NCBI GenBank assembly: GCA_028551475.1 | Contig: CM052355.1 | Span: 16,885,543-16,949,542 of the forward strand | Source: Casuarina equisetifolia | Lineage: Eukaryota; Streptophyta; Magnoliopsida; Fagales; Casuarinaceae | DNA length: 64,000 nt | Direction of reading: 5' to 3' | In this document: positions 58,524-64,000 of the stretch, in pieces | Position numbering within the stretch: position 1 is the first letter of the stretch | Layout of the letters: every line of letters starts with the position of its first letter | Position numbers and translations under genes: made by a program | Notes under the pieces: generated by a model | The model's database searches: none | Seen by the model: only the letters and a program-made list of their open reading frames with translations | Told to the model about the DNA's origin: nothing

Positions 58524-61388
58524 CTAACCCACTGATCCTTCAAGCTTCAAGCTCATAAGTTGATTCACCTCAGAACCAAACTCGTCTGGAAGCTCGTTAA
58601 ACACATCCCTGCAAAACCCAGATATCATGGCAGCCATTGCTTTCTCGTAGTCTATTCCCCTTTGCTGAAAGTAAAATAGCTGATCTTCACCGATTTTGGA
58701 GGTACTGGCTTCATGCTCAATGCGGGCCGTGGGATTCTTCACCTGTCAGACGAATCAGCTCGTGTCAAACCCACAAAACCTCAGAGAGTGAGGGCTTGCA
58801 AAATCTGTTAAAGTTAATGGTACATCCGATTCAGCAGATAATTCACATCAAAGCCATAGCGGACTCAATAATTCCCCTCATCTACCCCAATCCCCATCTC
58901 ACCCTTACCCTGAGTACAAGAATTCTAGCATTTGACCTACCAAAAACAAGGTTGCTTGTTTATGTATTTTGTTCAACCACCCACACTGAGATGACTAAAA
59001 CGACCATATCTCTGTATCATGCCAAAAAGCAAGATCACACATTACCTGAATCCACAATTTTGCAAGTAGATAATTGGTTTTGCACTTTCACCTCCTATAA
59101 GAGCCTTCTTAGTTAGCAACAAATTCAATGATATATTTTACAGTTTTCCTAGCTCCTGGACTTTACAGTTTTCTACAACTCCATCAATGTTAAAATGTAC
59201 CACAATAATGAGGTCAGCAATCACAGTGCAACTTCTTGGATACAAAAGCCAGTATCTCAGCGGGACACAACACCAGAATGAATTGCACAGATTTCCATCC
59301 CAAAACATTGTTGCATCCGATCAGAAGCAGTAAGATATAGAAGTGCAACAAATACATAGTAAGTTTAGAACTACAAGGAAGACATGAACTTAGTAGACAC
59401 TAATTGAGATGGAAAAAAAACAGAATAACAAACCCTGAAAACAGATGTAAGTAGCAAATTGGAGTTTCAAGCTGCTCAATATAGAACGTTATTATAAGAA
59501 TAAAACGGAAGCCTTAAGTTGTAGCCACACCTCACTTGGAATTCAATCTCATGGATCATACCATCTAATGTCGTAGAAAAGGGTAAATAGAGTAAACCAA
59601 AATACAAAAAAGGCCTTCAAACATTCCAAAAAATTAGGAACCATTTCCACCACTTACAGAAGTTTTTCCTTTACCTTGCGGATTTCATAATCCCATCAAA
59701 TCTAGCTTCCACAAAAGAAATCACACTGATGCCACTTACCAAAAAAGCCTTACAGTGCTACTTAAAGAAAGTAACACATACATTCTTTCATCACAGCACA
59801 TGGAATGAAGATAAGGAGATAAAGCTCCAAAGGATTTGTCAATTTACTCAGATTAAGAAAAACAATTGCAAGTAAGAAAAAGGGACTTACACAAATATAA
59901 TGGTCGTAGAAATTGAAGATTTACCTGTATGTATGGATAGGTATTGGCAGCAGCACTGTCACCAATAAGCATGGAGTCACACTGAGAGGAATTTCGAGCA
60001 TTCTCTGCCCTTGACTGAACCTGAACCAGACCCCTATAACAGTTTCTTGAATTCCCGGCCGAGATACCTTTAGAAATAATCCTGCTTCTAGTATTCTTCC
60101 CTTTGTGTATCATTTTGGTCCCTGTGTCCGCCTGCTGATAATTATTCGTCAAAGCTACTGAATAAAACTCACCCACAGTATCATCTCCCTCCAAAACAAC
60201 ACTTGGATACTTCCAAGTAATGGCAGATCCCGTCTCCACTTGTGTCCAAGATATCTTTGAGCGAGGTCCAGCACAGAGGCCTCGTTTTGTGACAAAATTA
60301 TAAACTCCTCCTTTGCCTTCCTCATCCCCAGCATACCAATTCTGCACTGTGGAATACTTAATCTCTGCATCCTCAGCACAATACAACTCCACCACAGCAG
60401 CGTGAAGTTGGTTTCTATCATATGAGGGCGCGGTACAACCCTCCAAATACTCTACAAAGCTCCTCTCATCCGCAACTATTAATGTCCTCTCAAACTGCCC
60501 AGTTTCCAAGGCATTTATCCGAAAATAAGTTGAAATTTGCATTGGACATTTAGTGTCCTTCGGAATATAACAAAATGAACCATCACTGAACACTGCTGAA
60601 TTCAACGCAGCATAGTAATTATCCTCACTTGGCACTACTCTCCCCAAATACTTCCTAACCAAATCCGGGTGCTCCCTGATCGCCTCAGATATCGAACAAA
60701 ATATTACACCAGCCTTCTCTAAGGTCTTCCTATGTGTCGTGGCAATCGACACGCTATCGAGAACAGCATCAACGGCAACATTTGCCAATCGGTTCTGCTC
60801 ATTCAGAGGAATTCCTAGTCTATCAAAATACTTAATGAGTTCTGGGTCGGCCTCGTCGAGGCTACTCAAAGCAGGTTTCTTCTTGGGCGCAGAGTAGTAA
60901 CAAATATCTTGGAAATCGATAGACGGGTATCGGTTATCCGACCATTTGGGCTCTCTCATTTTCAAAAATCTGTTGAAGGCATTCAACCTAAACTCAAGCA
61001 TCCAATCAGGCTCTCCTTTAAGCGAAGAAATCAATCGGATTGTTTCCTTGGAAAGCCCCTTGGGAATCGAATGAGAATCGATGTCTATGTTAAAGCCAAA
61101 CTTCTTGTCGTACTCAACGTTACGAAGAATTTCTTGAATTTTCTCACTAGAACTGCTTGTTGTTGCTGTTGTTGTTGGAATAGAGGGCTTACCAGGAGAA
61201 GCAGGGGAAGTTGGACCAGAATATCCGACATCAGCTCGGACCTTCAGGAGCCTCGAAGTTAGGGTTTTGGGATTCGGAAATTTCGGATTTTGGAGCTTCG
61301 TATAAAACCCTTTCGCTAGTTTAGGTGATTCATAGGTGGGTTGGGGAGATAAGCTTGAAATCGTACCGTGTGCCAAGAGCGAAGCCAT
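58524..61388 (-). CDS. SUFB: Fe-S cluster assembly scaffold SufB, chloroplastic (ABCI8)
   Basis: Two exons, 59925-61388 and 58524-58742, separated by a 1.18-kb intron, give 560 residues. SufB, with SufC and SufD, forms the plastid scaffold on which Fe-S clusters are built before delivery to photosystem I, ferredoxins and other targets. The first 50 or so residues are a Ser/Lys-rich chloroplast transit peptide. The conserved SufB core follows, including [55 protein letters not shown] and [21 protein letters not shown]. Cys470 (in QCDS) corresponds to the catalytic Cys405 of the E. coli protein, and Glu497/499 lie in the EHEA motif. The gene is divergent from the CFM3-like gene. Identification is certain. 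Confidence 0.97.
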
Positions 61389-61771
61389 GGATGAAGCGTG
61401 GTACGGTAAACGGCCGAGTAAGGTCTAAGGCAATAAAGGAAGAATCCTTTTATTTTTTGTGTCTCCGGTTCTCGGTGTCCTTCTGGCCACAAGTCTAAAC
61501 AAGTCCCGTGGGGAGCACAAACCTCCCAGGATGAGGGCACGTGGCTCCCTCTGTAATTCCTGTCCGAACGTAAACCGACTCTTCTTCTGGGGTTGAAGAC
61601 GGCCCAAGTCCACCACTCTAGGAAGATGGCCCAATCTGGAGATCCAGGTCGGAGCAGAGCATACAATGTCATGCACGTTTCACGTGATCCGTGATGGGAA
61701 GCGAGAAGTTTGTCCGTTAAACAGAAGGCCTTCCCTCCCTCCCTTATCCTCCCTCACTCACAGAACTGTCG
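61389..61771. promoter_or_regulatory. Shared divergent promoter region of SUFB and CFM3-like genes
   Basis: 383 bp separate the two start codons. GGCCCA occurs at 61601-61606 and 61628-61633, matching the site II core (TGGGCC/GGCCCA) that TCP factors bind in many plant housekeeping and organelle genes. There is no obvious TATA box near either gene. That regulation is shared is my inference from the geometry. Confidence 0.6.
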
Positions 61772-63766
61772 ATGTCCCATGAAATGTTGCTTCCTTTAAC
61801 TAACTTCCACCCCTCACTCCCCTCAAAACAATTCAACCTCTTCCCCACACCGCTCCCCAGAACTCCTAAATTTCTTATTCGTTGCTGCGCATCCACTTCC
61901 GCCTCCACCTCCGCCTCCGCCTCCGACGCGCAAACCCGAACTCTCCCAAAATCCGCCATTCAACGCATTGCTGACAAGCTACGCACCCTCGGTTTCACGG
62001 AAGATGCCCCGGCTCCAATTCCTAACCCGGAAACAGGTCCAAATGAGAACGCCGCCGGAGAAATATTCATCCCTCTGCCCGACCGGTTGCCGAAGCGCCG
62101 GGTCGGGTACACAATGGATACGAGCTGGTCCTCGCCGGAGAACCCCGTTCCGAAGCCCGGCACGGGCTCGGCGATAGCAAGGTATAACGCACTGAGACGG
62201 GAGGTGACAGCGCAGAAGGTGATGGAGAGGAAGGAGCGGAAAGGGAACAAAGAGGAGAGGGCGCCGACGCTGGCGGAGTTGAGTTTGAGTGAGGGGGAGC
62301 TGAGGAGGTTAAGGAAGATTGGAATTGAGATGACGAAGAAGCTGAAGGTCGGGAAGGCTGGGATCACGGAGGGTATTGTGAATGGTATTCACGAGCGGTG
62401 GCGGTCGTCCGAGGTCGTCAAGATCGTTTGCGAGGATCTTTGTAGGATGAACATGAAGAGGACTCATGATTTATTGGAGGTCAGGTTCATTTTTCTCTTC
62501 CGGATTGTTTACTGGTTTAATTTGCCTATGGCTTTGAGTTGGAGCTGAGCTACGCCGGACTATTAACCAGACAATTTTCTATATTTACAAGTTTGAGCTT
62601 TTGAAATCAGAAATTTTTTAACATGATGTTAGTATTCTGAATCCCATCCTGACTCTATGACTCTAATAAGTTTTTGGATAATTGATAATACAAGAAGCAG
62701 TGTGTTTTTCTTTCTTATGGTTTTACTTGGAATTTTGGACACTTTCTTGTTGTATATTTGTATAACCATGGAATTTGAGTTTTTGGTTCTTTAATTAAAG
62801 TCAAACTTATAAAATTGATAAGTAGTTAATGGTAACTGGAGAGGAATTGAAAGTTGTAGGGAGGACTGTCTTGAATGGCAAGAACTGCATCCTCCTTCCC
62901 TGCTGCTCTCTCGGGGAAATGTATTGCCAAGTGTGGCAAAATAATTCCTTTTCTTTAGATTCATGATATCTGAGATCATGAGGTCTATGTGTTGCAGCTG
63001 TCTAAGTTTTGTTTTTTTTGGTCATTTTCAGAGGAAAACTGGAGGTCTGGTTGTTTGGAGATCTGGAAGCAAGATAGTGTTGTATAGGGGGGCCAATTAT
63101 AAGTACCCTTACTTTTTATCTGATGAGGGTGAAGAAAATGACAACTCAACTGATGCCTTACCCAATTTGAGCATGGATGAGGGAGGGCATAACAAGAAAG
63201 AGAGCTGTACATCCAGCATAAATGATCAGAAATCCACTGCAACAAGTCCAAGTGAAAAAATGTCTCAACAAAAATTGATACAAGGTGTTGGTATGCCAAA
63301 TCGGGTACGTTTTCAACTGCCTGGCGAGGCAGAGCTTGCGGAAGAAGCTGATTGCTTGTTAGAGGGGTTGGGCCCACGTTATACTTATTGGTGGGGCTAT
63401 GACCCTCTACCTGTTGATGCTGATCTTCTACCTGCCATTGTTCCCGGATACAGGAGACCTTTCCGCCTTCTTCCGTATGGTGTGAAGCCTGTATTAACCA
63501 ATGATGAAATGACCATTTTAAAAAGACTTGGTCGACCTTTGCCATGCCACTTTGTGTTAAGTGAGTTTGGCTCTTGACTCCACCACAGTTATAAGTTAGT
63601 CAGCCTAAGTTAACTTGATGTTCTCCTCTTTACAGGCAGAAACAGGAATCTTCAAGGATTGGCTACTTCCATTTTGAAGCTCTGGGAGAAATGTGAGATT
63701 GCCAAAATTGCTGTTAAAAGAGGAGTACAGAATACTAATAGTGAGATGATGGCTGAGGAGCTGAAG
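61772..63766 (+). CDS. CFM3: CRM-domain group II intron splicing factor, CFM3-like (3' part outside window)
   Basis: Three exons are visible: 61772-62479, 63032-63560 and 63636-63766, with frame kept throughout. The gene runs past the window end. CFM3 proteins help splice chloroplast group II introns together with CAF1/CAF2. The first 50-60 residues are a Ser/Thr/Ala-rich transit peptide. CRM domain 1 starts near residue 166 ([16 protein letters not shown]) and includes [11 protein letters not shown] and the [14 protein letters not shown] strand. A Ser/Asn-rich linker follows. The [21 protein letters not shown]...[15 protein letters not shown] block is characteristic of the CFM2/CFM3 group. 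CRM domain 2 then begins ([31 protein letters not shown]). Third-domain exons are not in the window. Confidence 0.88.
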
Positions 63767-64000
63767 GTTGGTAGTGACTTGGCAATTCTTGGTGCTTTGG
63801 AAAATTTCTACTCTTCTTAAAGCTTGTGCTCTCAATTTATCTTGTGAATGCACAATCAATGTAACTATATTTCTAATTTCAGCTAAACTCTCTCTTTCTC
63901 CCATGCACACATGGACACAACATAATTCTCTCTTTCTAATTAATGTAGATGTAAATGCACCCACAATGCGCCTCCCGCGGCCCCCCCCTCCCCCCTGTCT
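63767..64000. other. CFM3-like intron 3 (partial), ending in C-rich sequence
   Basis: It starts with a gttggt donor. The last 35 bases switch abruptly from AT-rich intron to C-rich low-complexity sequence and reach the window edge without an acceptor. Confidence 0.6.

Noticed and set aside
62985..63545. 186-codon minus-strand ORF opposite the CFM3-like exon 2
   Set aside because: Antisense shadow of a well-supported coding exon with family motifs on the plus strand.
1..64000. CRISPR arrays, bacterial-style operons, rRNA genes
   Set aside because: None seen. The direct repeats found are LTRs or tandem duplications in a plant nuclear context.

Overview
The window is nuclear DNA from a eudicot plant, probably woody. 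Genes are split by AT-rich GT-AG introns, long AT-rich intergenic stretches carry LTR retrotransposons, and several proteins are plant-type (chloroplast SufB, a CRM-domain splicing factor, a KONJAC-type GMPPA, an NPF transporter). I rebuilt exon chains by hand from splice sites. For all nine genes that lie fully inside the window the joined reading frame closes in phase. The tenth runs off the right edge.

Layout. 0.25-2.6 kb (-): DUF760 protein. 4.47-11.88 kb: an old, decayed Ty1/copia element on the - strand, with recognisable LTRs and a 5-bp target duplication. 12.87-17.84 kb (+): Golgi alpha-mannosidase II. 19.05-23.37 kb (-): GDP-mannose pyrophosphorylase A-like (KONJAC) subunit. 24.75-27.55 kb (-): intronless MTP12-type zinc transporter with a very large His-rich loop. 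27.6-40.9 kb: a gene-free block holding three further LTR elements: a decayed short element (29.5-30.9 kb), a young non-autonomous element with two 522-bp LTRs (31.6-33.7 kb), and a complete 350-bp TRIM (34.17-34.52 kb). 40.9-44.25 kb (+): NPF/POT transporter. 46.88-50.26 kb (+): eIF2alpha. 51.7-52.7 kb (-): DUF716/TMEM45-like membrane protein. 53.55-56.98 kb (+): CREG-like protein. 58.5-61.4 kb (-): chloroplast SufB. 61.77 kb to the window end (+): CFM3-like chloroplast splicing factor, truncated by the window edge.

Relations between genes. Three neighbours share the secretory/mannose theme: GMII trims N-glycan mannose in the Golgi, GMPPA supports GDP-mannose supply, and MTP12 relatives load zinc into the Golgi (GMII is itself a zinc enzyme). 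This is probably inherited gene order and not a functional cluster. From memory, GMPPA/KJC2, MTP12 and CREG relatives also lie close together on Arabidopsis chromosome 2. SufB and CFM3, both plastid proteins, are divergent from a 383-bp intergenic region with two GGCCCA (site II-like) motifs. No undescribed multi-gene system is apparent. The least expected material is the set of small non-autonomous LTR elements and the unusual transporter sequences.
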